Positions 9,049 to 18,381 of a stretch of DNA of 64,000 nucleotides are shown here, one piece after another; the first letter of the stretch is position 1, and each line of letters starts with the position of its first letter. Under the pieces are notes generated by a model, which worked only from the letters and a program-made list of their open reading frames with translations, ran no database searches and was not told where the DNA came from. Source of the DNA: Candidatus Nitrotoga sp. AM1P (GTDB taxonomy: Bacteria; Pseudomonadota; Gammaproteobacteria; Burkholderiales; Gallionellaceae); assembly GCF_013168275.1 (NCBI RefSeq), contig NZ_AP019547.1:62001-126000 (forward strand), in the 5' to 3' direction. The translations under genes were made by a program, and so were the position numbers.

Positions 9049-9288
9049 TTATGGGTTACGCTGTGCTTCAAGGGCGGCGATTCGGGCTTCCAGTGCCGTT
9101 AATTTTTCAATTGTGTGTGATAACAGTTGGGTTTGCACATCGAACTCTTCGCGTGTCACCAGATCCAGTTTGGTAAAACCCTGCGCCAGCAAGGCGCGGG
9201 CATTCTTCTCAACATCTTTTGCTGGGCTGTTAGCCACCGCTTTGCTTAACTTGTCGGAAATTTCATCAAGGAATTTTGTATTGAACAT
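9049..9288 (-). CDS. ubiK: Ubiquinone biosynthesis accessory factor UbiK (BMFP domain)
   Basis: 79 residues, the usual size for the YqiC/BMFP family. The sequence begins MFNTKFLDEISDKLSKAV and ends in a heptad-patterned coiled coil (LTALEARIAALEAQ) that trimerises in known members. UbiK helps assemble the soluble ubiquinone-synthesis complex with UbiJ under aerobic conditions. First gene of a two-gene operon with comM. Confidence 0.9.
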   Translation of the reverse strand: MFNTKFLDEISDKLSKAVANSPAKDVEKNARALLAQGFTKLDLVTREEFDVQTQLLSHTIEKLTALEARIAALEAQRNP

Positions 9289-9455
9289 TATGTCTCTCCA
9301 TACTTATGCATGAGGTATATAGTGTAGCAAACTTTGTTTGAGCTATAGTTGTGTCTGAATAATTGAAGTATAAGAAATACCGCATCAAATATTCGCGGTA
9401 CCTTACCGTGATTGCTACCATAATGTCCAGCGCGAAAGTCAGAATGAGATGTGCT

Positions 9456-10313
9456 TTATGACACATCGTTGTTCTTCCAACGCCGACGATTAATGGCATA
9501 ATCCGTCACCTTACCGATGAATGGCAACATTAAGATGCTCGGCAGCCAAACACAGTGACTGGCCTCACGAAAAGTGCTGATGCCAATAGCCATATCCTCG
9601 TGCCTCGCGCGCGGCTGATCGCGGTAGGTGCCGAAGAGCCGATCCCACATGGACAGATTAAAAGCGAAGTTGCTATTGGTTTCATCCTCCTCGATAGAGT
9701 GATGTACACGATGCATGTCAGGCGTCACCAAAAGCAAGCGCAGCAATCTGTCCAGCGCTGGAGGCATACGCACATTGCCGTGGTTGAATAGGGAGGTGGC
9801 GTTGAGCAATATCTCGAAGAGCACCACCGCCACCACGGGCGGGCCTAGTACCAGGATCACTGTAGCCTTGATCAGCATGGACAGCATGATCTCGATGGGG
9901 TGAAAACGTATACCCGTTGTTACATCGATATCGAGATCGGCATGATGCACACGATGCAGGCGCCACAGCAACGGCACGGCGTGGAACATCACGTGCTGGA
10001 GATAAATGACGAAGTCCAGTAACACGACCGAGACTAGCACGGCCATCCACAACGGGATGGCGAAATAATTCAACAGCCCCCAGCCCTGCTGGGTGGCAAA
10101 TGCTGCCACTCCCACCGCTGCAGCCGGGAACAGCGCGCGTACTAAAACACTGTTGAGTACCACCAGCGCAAGGTTATTTGCCCAGCGCAAGAGCTTGGAC
10201 ACAGTGGGCCGACGTCGTGGCGCGGCAAACTCCCACAGTGTCATGCTGCAGAACATACACAAGAAGCAGACTAGGCGAATGGCAAGTTCATGTTGCAGCA
10301 TGAATGCGTTCAT
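9456..10313 (-). CDS. Sterol desaturase / fatty acid hydroxylase family protein
   Basis: 285-residue integral membrane di-iron enzyme. The histidine clusters are visible in order: HVMFH, HRVHH, FNHGN and a second HRVHH. Several hydrophobic segments flank them. Members hydroxylate or desaturate lipids, sterols or carotenoids; the substrate cannot be told from sequence. It stands alone, 167 bp from ubiK and 171 bp from thiO, so probably has its own promoter. Given hpnCDE elsewhere in the window, a hopanoid or other lipid substrate is conceivable but unproven. Confidence 0.85.
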   Translation of the reverse strand: MNAFMLQHELAIRLVCFLCMFCSMTLWEFAAPRRRPTVSKLLRWANNLALVVLNSVLVRALFPAAAVGVAAFATQQGWGLLNYFAIPLWMAVLVSVVLLDFVIYLQHVMFHAVPLLWRLHRVHHADLDIDVTTGIRFHPIEIMLSMLIKATVILVLGPPVVAVVLFEILLNATSLFNHGNVRMPPALDRLLRLLLVTPDMHRVHHSIEEDETNSNFAFNLSMWDRLFGTYRDQPRARHEDMAIGISTFREASHCVWLPSILMLPFIGKVTDYAINRRRWKNNDVS

Positions 10314-10484
10314 AACAGAAATTCCTTTGTTTCATCGTAGCTTGGCTTGACATTTGTACCATGCGCTTACTTTGCATGTTTGTGCAATTAAACACGAGTA
10401 TCTTCCAACCAGCAGGAGGGAAATTTATTTCGTCCGCATATTTTCAATCATAGATATATCCATAGAACAAAAACGGTACCATTT

Positions 10485-11573
10485 TTAAGCGCCCCACCCA
10501 GCCTGATAAGGTGTGACATCGAATGGTTGCTTTGCACCCGTGATTTCATTTGACAGAATTTCGGCGCTGGCCGGAGCCATGGTCACGCCATAACGAAAAT
10601 GCCCGCTATTGAGGTAAAGATTGTCCAGCTGCGGATGCCGTCCGATGGTGGGGATATTGTGCGGCGAAGCGGGACGCAGTCCGGCCCAGTGTTGCACCAA
10701 CGACATGTCGCGCAGGGATGGCAACAATTTTTGGGCACGTTGCCACAGCATGTCGCGTGCCTCACGAGTGGTGCGCTGGTTAAAACCTACGTCCTCCAAC
10801 GTGCTACCGATCAGTAGGTGCCCATCACGACGCGGGATTAAATATAAATCGTTTTGCAATACAATATGACGGAGTGGCGATACATCGAATTTGAACAACA
10901 GCATCTGCCCGCGCATCGGCTTAATGTCTAAGCGTAGCGCATGTCGTCCCAATACTTCCTTGCTCCACGCTCCAGCGGTAACGACATACCCCTGTGCATT
11001 AAACTTGCCACTGGACGTGGTGAGTGTTTGTACGCGTTCATTTTCGACCACAATATCGCTTACTGCACATTTTTCGATGATATGCCCCCCAAGCGATTCC
11101 ACATGCTGACGCAAGGCGCGTAATAACCTGGGATTGCGTACCTGAGCGACTTCCGGCAAGTAGAGTGCATCGCCTTGTGCGAGCAGGTTATAGTCTGTGG
11201 CACGGACTTGATGTATTGGATAAGTACTATGCGCCGCGCACCATTGCTCTGCTGTCTGCGCATCAAATGGTGGCAAAACCAGCATTCCGCTTACCTCATA
11301 TTCTGGATCTATGCCAGTAGCTGCATGCAATTCTTGTGCCCATGCCGAAAAGAGCTCTGCGCCACGAGTGATTAGGCGGGTAACTTCATCGGGATAATTC
11401 CACGGACACAGCGGCGACAAAATGCCGCCACCTGCCCAAGATGCTTCCTGGCCGACCTCACCGCGCTCCAGCACGGTCACTAGCGCACCTTGCTGCAGTA
11501 AACGTTGCGCAGTCGACAACCCAGCTATACCGCCCCCAATGATTAAAAAATCGGAATTCAAGTGTCTAATCAT
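10485..11573 (-). CDS. thiO: Glycine oxidase ThiO (FAD-dependent amine oxidase)
   Basis: 362 residues. A Rossmann FAD motif (IIGGGIAGLSTA) begins at about residue 12, followed by a DAO-type substrate domain and the C-terminal second flavin signature GLRPASPHNIPTIG and YGVTMAPAS. In ThiO, glycine is oxidised to iminoglycine for thiazole synthesis in thiamine biosynthesis. No other thi gene is adjacent, so a D-amino acid dehydrogenase-like role cannot be fully excluded, but the length and the ASWAGGGILSP motif favour ThiO. Confidence 0.85.
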   Translation of the reverse strand: MIRHLNSDFLIIGGGIAGLSTAQRLLQQGALVTVLERGEVGQEASWAGGGILSPLCPWNYPDEVTRLITRGAELFSAWAQELHAATGIDPEYEVSGMLVLPPFDAQTAEQWCAAHSTYPIHQVRATDYNLLAQGDALYLPEVAQVRNPRLLRALRQHVESLGGHIIEKCAVSDIVVENERVQTLTTSSGKFNAQGYVVTAGAWSKEVLGRHALRLDIKPMRGQMLLFKFDVSPLRHIVLQNDLYLIPRRDGHLLIGSTLEDVGFNQRTTREARDMLWQRAQKLLPSLRDMSLVQHWAGLRPASPHNIPTIGRHPQLDNLYLNSGHFRYGVTMAPASAEILSNEITGAKQPFDVTPYQAGWGA

Positions 11574-11800
11574 TGACTAGGTTCACTTTCAAGCCCGGCA
11601 TAATAAAACGGTTGGCTGGTACATAAAAATCTCCCAACGGTTAGTTATTTTGTAATAAAAAACTGATTGATTGTAAATCATAAGATATTGGTTTTATAGC
11701 TGCTACAAAAGACATTCCAAATGTATTGAGGGCGTGTGTAATTGGGGATTACGGTTATGGTAAAACCCTGAAAAACGCACCGAGATAACATTAGTATTAG

Positions 11801-11898
11801 GGAGACGCTGATTGATTCAAAATTTCGCGGAATTTCGCGCGTAACAAATTGATTTTTAAATGTGTGAGATTCTGAAACGCGAGTTAATCAGCGCTTCC
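11801..11898. mobile_element. Small MITE-like element with TTAG target duplication
   Basis: A 98-bp non-coding block with imperfect 18-bp terminal inverted repeats, GGAGACGCTGATTGATTC at the left and GAGTTAATCAGCGCTTCC at the right (14 of 18 complementary). TTAG occurs immediately on both sides (11797-11800 and 11899-11902), as expected of a target-site duplication. No coding capacity. The rest of 11574-12653 is AT-rich with no supported gene; a 120-codon frame at 12210-12572 lacks a ribosome-binding site. Confidence 0.6.
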
Positions 11899-12051
11899 TT
11901 AGCTCCTTCAGGTTGCACACTGTAGGTTACAGAAGAGCCGGTAAGAGTTAAGTGCACAGAATTTAATTGCGCAGCCCGACACTTCTCTGAGTACTAAGCA
12001 AAATTAGCAATACTATTTCTTCCAACATTGCATTCCATCTACAATGTGAAT

Positions 12052-12070
12052 ATAATTACGAATCGTTATC
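12052..12070. promoter_or_regulatory. Possible Fur box upstream of tonB
   Basis: ATAATTACGAATCGTTATC matches the 19-bp Fur consensus at about 11 positions, with the right half (AATCnTTATC) good. It lies about 580 bp before the tonB start, which is far, so it could act on an unrecognised transcript. Iron control of a tonB-exbBD operon would be expected. Confidence 0.3.
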
Positions 12071-12653
12071 ATTAAAAATTTTATTTTTGGTATTTTATAG
12101 CGGCACGTTAATTAAGAAAAATTAAACTTTAAGATACTTGTGATGTACAAATTTAAATTTTTAATTTACAGCAAAGCAAGCTTATTTTTACGCAGAATCC
12201 CAGTGTTCAGTGTGTAATACAGAATTTTCTCATCTTCAGTTAGCGCATCCCGCGCAAGTCAATTATGGCTGGATTCTAGTCTTAATAGGGAATAACAATG
12301 CAGGAAATCGTCTTCGACGTATGTGTGTAGCGCTTGCATTATCAGCGTATGGCCACTTCAGCTGTACAAATTCCCGAGTTCATATGAGTGTGTTCGACAG
12401 GCTGTTGAAAAGCTTCGTCGAATTTCTACGTTACATAGCAAATACACTATGGTATGGAAAATTACTACACATTGATTTTTATGATGTGCAAAAACTTAAC
12501 TTCTGGTTAAGTAATAAATTGAATTTTGCCAAACCAGAGCAATCAATACGCGGATGCAAAAAACATGGATAAAAGTTGGATACAGGTGTTGTTGACTGTA
12601 GCCATGCATGTTGCGGTGTGGGATGCGCATAACCCATACCCGCGGAGATAAAG

Positions 12654-14750
12654 TTGAATCCACTTTCCTATATTTATCCTCCCACACCAGCTTCGCGTGA
12701 GCGAGCAGTTGTCGTTGCGGTTGTTGTGGTACTGCATTTAGTCGTTTTGTATCCCACAATGGCACAATCACATGGGTCTTCCAAGCTGATGCGAGAGATG
12801 AAAGTGACAGTTGCCATGGCTGATAAGCCTGCTCCACTTTCTGCATCACCACCCATTGCTGCCCCTGTTTTGTCTGTTAAGAAACAGCCGCATGTTGCTA
12901 AGCCAGTGCCTGATCCATTGAAGCCAGAGCCTGTTGCACAGGCAGCAGAAATACCGGTTGAGAAACCTGTTGAACCGGAAAAAAGTCCGGATCCAATAAT
13001 TGATACTGAAATGGCTGAAAAAATCAGGCTAGAGCAAGAAGCTGCACTTGCTAAAGCGAGAGAGGAATCAGAAGCTGCACAACGCAGGGTTGAACAGGAA
13101 GCAGCAAAGGCTAAGGCCGAGCAAGTCGCTGCGCAAGCCAAGGTACAAGCAGAAGCCAAGGCAAAAGTAGAAAAGGAACTTGCCCGTCTCGAGGCAATGC
13201 AAGAAGCGAAAAAAGTCAAGGCAGAGCAAGAAGCAGCAGAAGCGAAAGCCCAAGCAGAAGCCAGAGCGAGAGCAGAAGTCGAAGCTGTAAGACTCAAGGA
13301 AGAGCAGGAAGTAGCAAAAGCCAAGGCGGAACAATTGGCTGAGCAGGCTAGGGCAAGAGCAGATGCCTTAGCGCAAGCCCGGGCAAAAGCTGAAGCCGAA
13401 GCAATACGTCTTAAAGCAGTGCAGGAGGCAATAAGAATCAAAGCAGAACACGAAGCAGCGCAAGCTCGGGCAAAAGCTGATGTCTTGGCCCATGCCGAAG
13501 CTGTACGCATTAAAACGGCGCAGGAAGCAACAAGAGCGAGGATAGAGCACGAAGCTGTACAGGCGCGGGTAAAAGCTGCAGTCATGGCCCATGCCGAAGC
13601 TGTACGCATTAAGACAGAGCAGGAAGCAACAAGAGCGAGAGTAGAACAAGAAGCTGTGCAGGCGCGTGCAAGGGCAGAAACCGTAGCGCGTGCAGAAGCC
13701 GAAGTTCGCCTTAAAGCAGATCAGGAAGCGGTGAGAGTCAGGACTGAGCAAGAAGCCGCGCACGCCCGAGCGAAAGCTGAAGCCATGGCACACGCGGAAG
13801 CTTTACGGCTCAGGGCAGAGCAAGAAGCTGCCCGAGCCAGAGCAGAACATGAAGCTGCTCAGGCTAGAGCAAGGGCAGAAGCTATGGCACGTGCGGAAGC
13901 TGAAGCTGCCCGAGCCAGAGCCAGAGCAGAACACGAAGCTGCTCAGGCCAGAGCAAGGGCAGAAGCCATGGCACGTGCGGAAGCTGAAGCTGCCCGAGCC
14001 AGAGCAGAACATGAAGCTGCTCAGGCTAGAGCAAGGGCAGAAGCTATGGCACGTGCGGAAGCTGAAGCTGCCCGAGCCAGAGCAGAACATGAAGCTGCTC
14101 AGGCCAGAGCAAGGGCAGAAGCTATGGCACGTGCGGAAGCCGCACGGCTTAGAGCGGAGCAAGAGGCTGCACAAGCCCGGGCAAGAGCAGAAGCCATGAC
14201 ACGTGCAGAAGCCGAAGCTGCCCGTCTCAAAGCAGAGCAGGAGGCGGCGAGAATCAGGGCAGAACAGGAAGCGGCGCTCGCTAAGGCCAAAGCTGAAGCT
14301 CTAGCGCGTGCAGAAGCCGAAGCTGCCCGTCTCAAAGCAGAGCAGGAAGCGGCAAGAATCAGGGCTGAACATGAAGCTGCGCTTGCCAAAGCAAAAGAAG
14401 AAGCGGACGCCAAAGCGCGTGCCGCAGCCGAAATGGCTCGCCTCAATGCAGAGCAAAGCGAGCCAAGTTACAAAGCATTTTATCACCTGAAAAATGCGAG
14501 TCCATCATACCCAGTTGCAGCACGTCGCATGGGTTTGCAAGGCAAGGTGATATTGAATGTAGAAGTATTGGCCGATGGTTCGTGCGGTCAAGTCAATGTG
14601 GCTAAGAGCAGCGGTCACACCATGCTCGATGACAATGCGTTGGAAACCGTGAGGTCGTGGCACTTTATCCCTGCCCGGCAGGATGGGGAAGCAATTAACA
14701 AATGGTTTAAGGTACCAATCATTTTTTCTTTGAAAGATAACGAAACATGA
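12654..14750 (+). CDS. tonB: TonB-family protein with very long TolA-like stalk
   Basis: 698 residues against roughly 240-350 for ordinary TonB. A TTG start is supported by GGAG 6 nt upstream (12644-12647). One N-terminal membrane helix (about 19-35) is followed by a Pro/Lys-Pro-rich part (about 58-115), then about 480 residues of Ala/Glu/Arg/Lys-rich repeats (EAAQARARAEAMARAEAEAA type) predicted to be one long helix, as in TolA domain II. The C-terminal 90 residues are a TonB_C domain (SYPVAARRMGLQGKVILNVE). It couples the proton-driven ExbBD motor to outer-membrane transporters. Its ATGA overlap with exbB shows coupling. The stalk could reach across an unusually wide periplasm. A TolA-like function is the alternative, but the C-terminal domain favours TonB. 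Confidence 0.85.
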   Translation: MNPLSYIYPPTPASRERAVVVAVVVVLHLVVLYPTMAQSHGSSKLMREMKVTVAMADKPAPLSASPPIAAPVLSVKKQPHVAKPVPDPLKPEPVAQAAEIPVEKPVEPEKSPDPIIDTEMAEKIRLEQEAALAKAREESEAAQRRVEQEAAKAKAEQVAAQAKVQAEAKAKVEKELARLEAMQEAKKVKAEQEAAEAKAQAEARARAEVEAVRLKEEQEVAKAKAEQLAEQARARADALAQARAKAEAEAIRLKAVQEAIRIKAEHEAAQARAKADVLAHAEAVRIKTAQEATRARIEHEAVQARVKAAVMAHAEAVRIKTEQEATRARVEQEAVQARARAETVARAEAEVRLKADQEAVRVRTEQEAAHARAKAEAMAHAEALRLRAEQEAARARAEHEAAQARARAEAMARAEAEAARARARAEHEAAQARARAEAMARAEAEAARARAEHEAAQARARAEAMARAEAEAARARAEHEAAQARARAEAMARAEAARLRAEQEAAQARARAEAMTRAEAEAARLKAEQEAARIRAEQEAALAKAKAEALARAEAEAARLKAEQEAARIRAEHEAALAKAKEEADAKARAAAEMARLNAEQSEPSYKAFYHLKNASPSYPVAARRMGLQGKVILNVEVLADGSCGQVNVAKSSGHTMLDDNALETVRSWHFIPARQDGEAINKWFKVPIIFSLKDNET
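13830..14147 (+). repeat. Tandem 78-bp repeats inside tonB
   Basis: Near-identical units begin at 13830, 13908, 13992 and 14070, giving a period of 78 bp (26 codons), with one unit 6 bp longer by duplication of CCAGAG. Each encodes the same helical segment. More diverged copies extend on both sides. High nucleotide identity points to recent expansion by slippage or recombination, so length may vary between strains. Confidence 0.9.
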
Positions 14751-15403
14751 ACAATTTATTTTCCGTTGGTTCGCCTGTTGTAGCTGCCACACTGCTACTC
14801 CTTATTTTTCTGTCTGTAGCGACTTGGTCAATTGCGTTGCTCAAGCTATGGCGGCAAGTACGGAACGATAAATCCAATCGTGCCTTCAGTGATGTCTTTT
14901 GGGCCGCACGTGACTGGCACGCTGCGGCTGAGGTGGCGCAGCAAGGTTCGAGTGACTTGGCGCGGTTGGCGCAAGCAGGTTTTGCCGAAGTGAAAAACCT
15001 AAGTGCTGAACAGCAAGACTTGCAACATATCGGTGCGCCGCAAGATGTATTGGAACGCATGCTGCGCCAGCAGGTGGAGAATATGCAACGCTATCACGAA
15101 CGCGGCTTGGCCGAACTCGCTACCATAGGCTCGACTTCGCCGTTCGTTGGTTTGTTCGGTACGGTGTGGGGCATCATGCATGCGTTGCAGGACATAGGCG
15201 CCAGCGGTTCAGCCAGTCTGGATGTGGTTGCCGGACCAATAGGTGAAGCGCTGATTGCGACTGCCATTGGTATCGCCACTGCGCTGCCCGCAGTGTTAGC
15301 TTACAACTATTTTCTGCGTCGCCTGCGTGTGCAAGTAACAGAGCTGGAAAATTTCGCGCATGATTTCGTGCGGCTGGCACTTAAACATAATTTCAAACTG
15401 TGA
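14747..15403 (+). CDS. exbB: ExbB proton channel protein (MotA/TolQ/ExbB family)
   Basis: 218 residues with three membrane segments: about 12-33, then two closing helices around 125-150 and 160-190. The conserved GSTSPFVGLFGTVWGIMHAL motif of the second helix and the GEALIATAIGIATALPAVLAYN motif region of the third are plain (the third runs from G165). It forms the pentameric proton channel energising TonB. The start ATG overlaps the tonB stop (ATGA). Confidence 0.93.
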   Translation: MNNLFSVGSPVVAATLLLLIFLSVATWSIALLKLWRQVRNDKSNRAFSDVFWAARDWHAAAEVAQQGSSDLARLAQAGFAEVKNLSAEQQDLQHIGAPQDVLERMLRQQVENMQRYHERGLAELATIGSTSPFVGLFGTVWGIMHALQDIGASGSASLDVVAGPIGEALIATAIGIATALPAVLAYNYFLRRLRVQVTELENFAHDFVRLALKHNFKL

Positions 15404-15410
15404 GGTCATC

Positions 15411-15821
15411 ATGGGAATGAGCAATTCAACGCAACAAGGAATGATGAGTGAAATTAACGTAACGCCATTAGTAGACGTGATGTTGGTGCTGCTGGTGGTC
15501 TTCATCGTTACGGCACCACTGCTTACCCCGCAGTCGCTCAAAGTTACTTTGCCCAAAACTACAGCGGTAGCAGCCTCTGACCCGATAAAACTACTCCCAG
15601 CATTGCTGACTGTAGATGCACATGGACAGATCGAGCTGGACGACAAAGCGTTAAGTGACTCGCAACTGGCAGACGTTTTAAAACAGCGAGCGGTCGATCC
15701 GCAGTTTCAGATGAAAATTGAGGCAGACAAAGCTGTACCTTATGGCCGCGTGGCGGAGTTTATGGCAATTGCGCAACATGCCGGGGTAACCAATCTGTCT
15801 TTTGTAACAATTCGTCAGTAA
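15411..15821 (+). CDS. exbD: ExbD/TolR family biopolymer transport protein
   Basis: 136 residues from the ATG at 15411, with GAGG overlapping the exbB stop. One N-terminal membrane helix follows the conserved segment SEINVTPLVDVMLVLLVVF, whose Asp (VDVM) is the protonatable residue of the ExbD motor. The periplasmic domain begins at about residue 45. Third gene of the tonB-exbB-exbD operon. No TonB-dependent receptor is adjacent. Confidence 0.93.
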   Translation: MGMSNSTQQGMMSEINVTPLVDVMLVLLVVFIVTAPLLTPQSLKVTLPKTTAVAASDPIKLLPALLTVDAHGQIELDDKALSDSQLADVLKQRAVDPQFQMKIEADKAVPYGRVAEFMAIAQHAGVTNLSFVTIRQ

Positions 15822-16099
15822 CGAGAGCTATTAATTTACTGAATAACTGCTTTTGCAGAGGTTGGATTATCGTTTGATACTTATAGACCAGGCTGGGAAG
15901 CAACCCAAAATGAGTCGTTTCTTACTTGTAAGATGCAGGTGGAAAATATGCTGTTTGAAACTGTTTAATGACCAAGTCAATAGTTACCTACTACTTGGTG
16001 CTGATACTACTTGATGATGAATGAAGTTACTTATTATTCGTAATCAGATGGGATAAAATCACCCGGTAAATTTGAACCGTCTACTCTGGAAAGCCCACC

Positions 16100-17155
16100 A
16101 TGAATTTCTTACACCTAACGATTTTATTCTTGTTTGCCACCATTCTTGCTGCTTGCTCTACTACTGAAAAAACGGTTGTTAAAGAGGTTCCTGGCGTATC
16201 AAAAGAATTGCCACCAGAAAATATATTGACGCCAACGCAGCAGGAGATTGAAACAGTAAATACCAAAAAACAAGTGGATATCAAAAATATAAATGATCAA
16301 GAGTTAGAGGTACATAAACCTGCAAAAACTATTGAGTCATATCAGAAAGAAGCCGCTCAAGGCGATAGTAATGCCGAATATGCACTGGGTATAAAGTATC
16401 GTAATGGCGATAGTGTCGCTCAAGATTATGCTAAAGCCAGAGAGTGGTTTCAGAAATCTGCTACTCAGGGTCATGCGGTTGCACAAACCATGCTTGGTAA
16501 TATGTATCGCAAGGGCGAGGGTGTAGACAAGGATACTAATAAAGCCATAGAGTGGTACGAGAAGGCCGCTGCACAGGGAGAGGCAGGTGCGCAACTTAAT
16601 CTTGGCTGGATGTATCGTAATGGCGAAGGCGTTGCCAAGGATGCTACTAAAGCCGTTGAGTGGTACCAAAAAGCTGCTGTACAGGGAGATCCTGGTGCGC
16701 AATATGCAGTTGGTATGATGTATCGCAAAGGGTTGTTAGGCCTACCCAAGGACGCCGCCAAGGCAATTGAGTGGTACGAGAAAGCTGCTGTGCAGGGAGA
16801 TGCGGGTGCGCAATTTATCCTTGGCGGAATGTATCGCAATGGCGAAGGCGTTGCCAAGGATGCTGTTAAAGCTGTAGAGTGGTATCAGAAATCTGCTGAG
16901 CAAGGATATCCTATTGCGCAAACTTTCCTTGGTCATATGTATCGCAAGGGCGAAGGCTCAGCCAAAAATGCAGCTAAAGCTGCGGATTGGTATCAAAAAG
17001 CTGCTTTACAGGGAGATCCAGAAGCGCAGTTCATACTTGGCTCGATGTATCAAATTGGTGAAGGAATACCAAAAGATGATGCCAAGGCACGCGAATGGTG
17101 GCAAAAAGCCGCGGCACAGGGAGATCCCAATGCGCAATCTGCGCTGGCACGGTGA
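16100..17155 (+). CDS. Sel1-repeat lipoprotein
   Basis: 351 residues. A lipobox (LAAC, Cys at about 19) predicts a lipoprotein. After a charged linker (20-80) come seven full and one partial Sel1/TPR-like repeat of about 36 residues, each of the pattern YxKAAxQGxxxAQxxLGxMYxxGEGVxKDxxKAxEW. Such proteins act as protein-binding scaffolds in envelope stress, signalling or secretion. One repeat has an extra residue (KGLLGLPKD). It stands alone, 278 bp after exbD. Confidence 0.88.
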   Translation: MNFLHLTILFLFATILAACSTTEKTVVKEVPGVSKELPPENILTPTQQEIETVNTKKQVDIKNINDQELEVHKPAKTIESYQKEAAQGDSNAEYALGIKYRNGDSVAQDYAKAREWFQKSATQGHAVAQTMLGNMYRKGEGVDKDTNKAIEWYEKAAAQGEAGAQLNLGWMYRNGEGVAKDATKAVEWYQKAAVQGDPGAQYAVGMMYRKGLLGLPKDAAKAIEWYEKAAVQGDAGAQFILGGMYRNGEGVAKDAVKAVEWYQKSAEQGYPIAQTFLGHMYRKGEGSAKNAAKAADWYQKAALQGDPEAQFILGSMYQIGEGIPKDDAKAREWWQKAAAQGDPNAQSALAR

Positions 17156-17483
17156 ATCGTAATCATCCCCGCCTAACCACCCAGACAATACGCCTTATAC
17201 GCACGATGACTTTGCCCGCGGGAGCTTATATTCCCGCGCAACGTCATTCACCCGCCTCCCTTTCCTTGAAGTTTGACTGCACGCCTGCGTTTTTCGGCTA
17301 ATGTCTGCATCGAGATATCATCTATTCAGTTCAATATTTAACTGTCGAGTAAATAATCTGCGCGGTATGAAGGAGCACCTTCTGCTAATCAATAAAAATA
17401 GTATTTTGTTCAAGTGCATGGTGATACTCGAAGCAATAAGTGGATTCATAAAGGGCGCGGAATAACGTTATAATTACAGTACT
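17156..17483. other. Intergenic before aroE, no gene seen
   Basis: A GC-rich imperfect hairpin (CCCGCGGGA with TCCCGCG, about 17215-17240) lies soon after the Sel1 gene and could weakly terminate it, but lacks a T run. Nothing else was recognised. Confidence 0.4.
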
Positions 17484-18362
17484 ATGACTGACCGTTACGC
17501 CGTAATCGGCAACCCAATTTCGCACAGTAAATCACCACTTATTCACGCTCAATTCGCACGTCAGACCGTGCAGGATTTAAGCTATGAGGCCATCTCCGCA
17601 CCGTTGGATGGCTTCCGTGATACCGTGCTGGCTTTACGAGATGAGGGATGCCGCGGTATGAACGTGACCGTTCCGTTCAAGTTTGAGGCGTTCCAGCTTG
17701 CCACTCAACTCACCGTCCGCGCACAAGCGGCTCAGGCCGTGAATACTCTAAAATTTGATGGTACAGAGATCATTGGCGATAACACCGACGGCGCAGGATT
17801 AGTAGCCGACATCGAACGTAATCTTGGTTTCATATTGCAGGGCAAGCGCGTATTGCTAATGGGGGCAGGGGGTGCGGCATATGGTGTGGCGCTACCGCTA
17901 CTCAATGCAGGAGCGATTATCACGGTAGCGAATCGCACTGAAGACAAGGCATACCAATTGGCTGCTGTATTTTCCGCGCATGGCCCCATTCATGGTAGCA
18001 GCTACACCGCACTTGCAGGTTCGCAATTTGATTGTGTGATTAATGCGACTTCCAGCAGCTTGGCAGACTCACTTCCGCCGTTGCCGCGAGGAGAAAGCGC
18101 TTCCTTACTTTCTTCCCCTAACTCATCTTTTTCAATTGAAGAAAACACGAAATGCGGGGGAATTTTCGCGCCTAATGCGCTGGCCTACGACATGATGTAT
18201 GGAAAGGAAACTCCTTTCTTGATTTTCGCTAAAGAGCAAGGCGCAGCGCGGCTTGCGGATGGGCTCGGCATGCTGGTTGAGCAAGCCGCCGAGTCATTCT
18301 TTCTATGGCGCAACATACGCCCCGATACCGCCCCTGTCATCGCCAAGCTGCGTCTGATTTGA
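17484..18362 (+). CDS. aroE: Shikimate dehydrogenase
   Basis: 292 residues, about 20 longer than usual. The substrate-binding SHSKSP (14-19), catalytic K66 in NVTVPFK and D102 in GDNTDG are present, with the NADP glycine motif GAGGAAYG at 127-134. It reduces 3-dehydroshikimate in the aromatic amino acid pathway. The extra length is a Ser-rich insert at about residues 204-225, between LPPLPRG and the conserved IFAPNALAYDMMYG, in a surface loop. The next gene, mtgA, begins 19 bp downstream and probably shares the transcript. Confidence 0.93.
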   Translation: MTDRYAVIGNPISHSKSPLIHAQFARQTVQDLSYEAISAPLDGFRDTVLALRDEGCRGMNVTVPFKFEAFQLATQLTVRAQAAQAVNTLKFDGTEIIGDNTDGAGLVADIERNLGFILQGKRVLLMGAGGAAYGVALPLLNAGAIITVANRTEDKAYQLAAVFSAHGPIHGSSYTALAGSQFDCVINATSSSLADSLPPLPRGESASLLSSPNSSFSIEENTKCGGIFAPNALAYDMMYGKETPFLIFAKEQGAARLADGLGMLVEQAAESFFLWRNIRPDTAPVIAKLRLI

Positions 18363-18381
18363 GCAAATCGAAGGGCACGCC

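Noticed and set aside
12210..12572. 120-codon open frame before tonB
   Set aside because: No ribosome-binding site, atypical composition and no recognisable motif in an AT-rich intergenic region.
13830..14147. Regularly spaced repeats resembling a CRISPR array
   Set aside because: Units are directly tandem with no unique spacers and lie in frame in tonB.
12674..14486. Long minus-strand open frames opposite tonB
   Set aside because: They mirror the low-complexity Ala/Glu repeats, have Ser/Cys/Ala-rich nonsense composition and no ribosome-binding sites.
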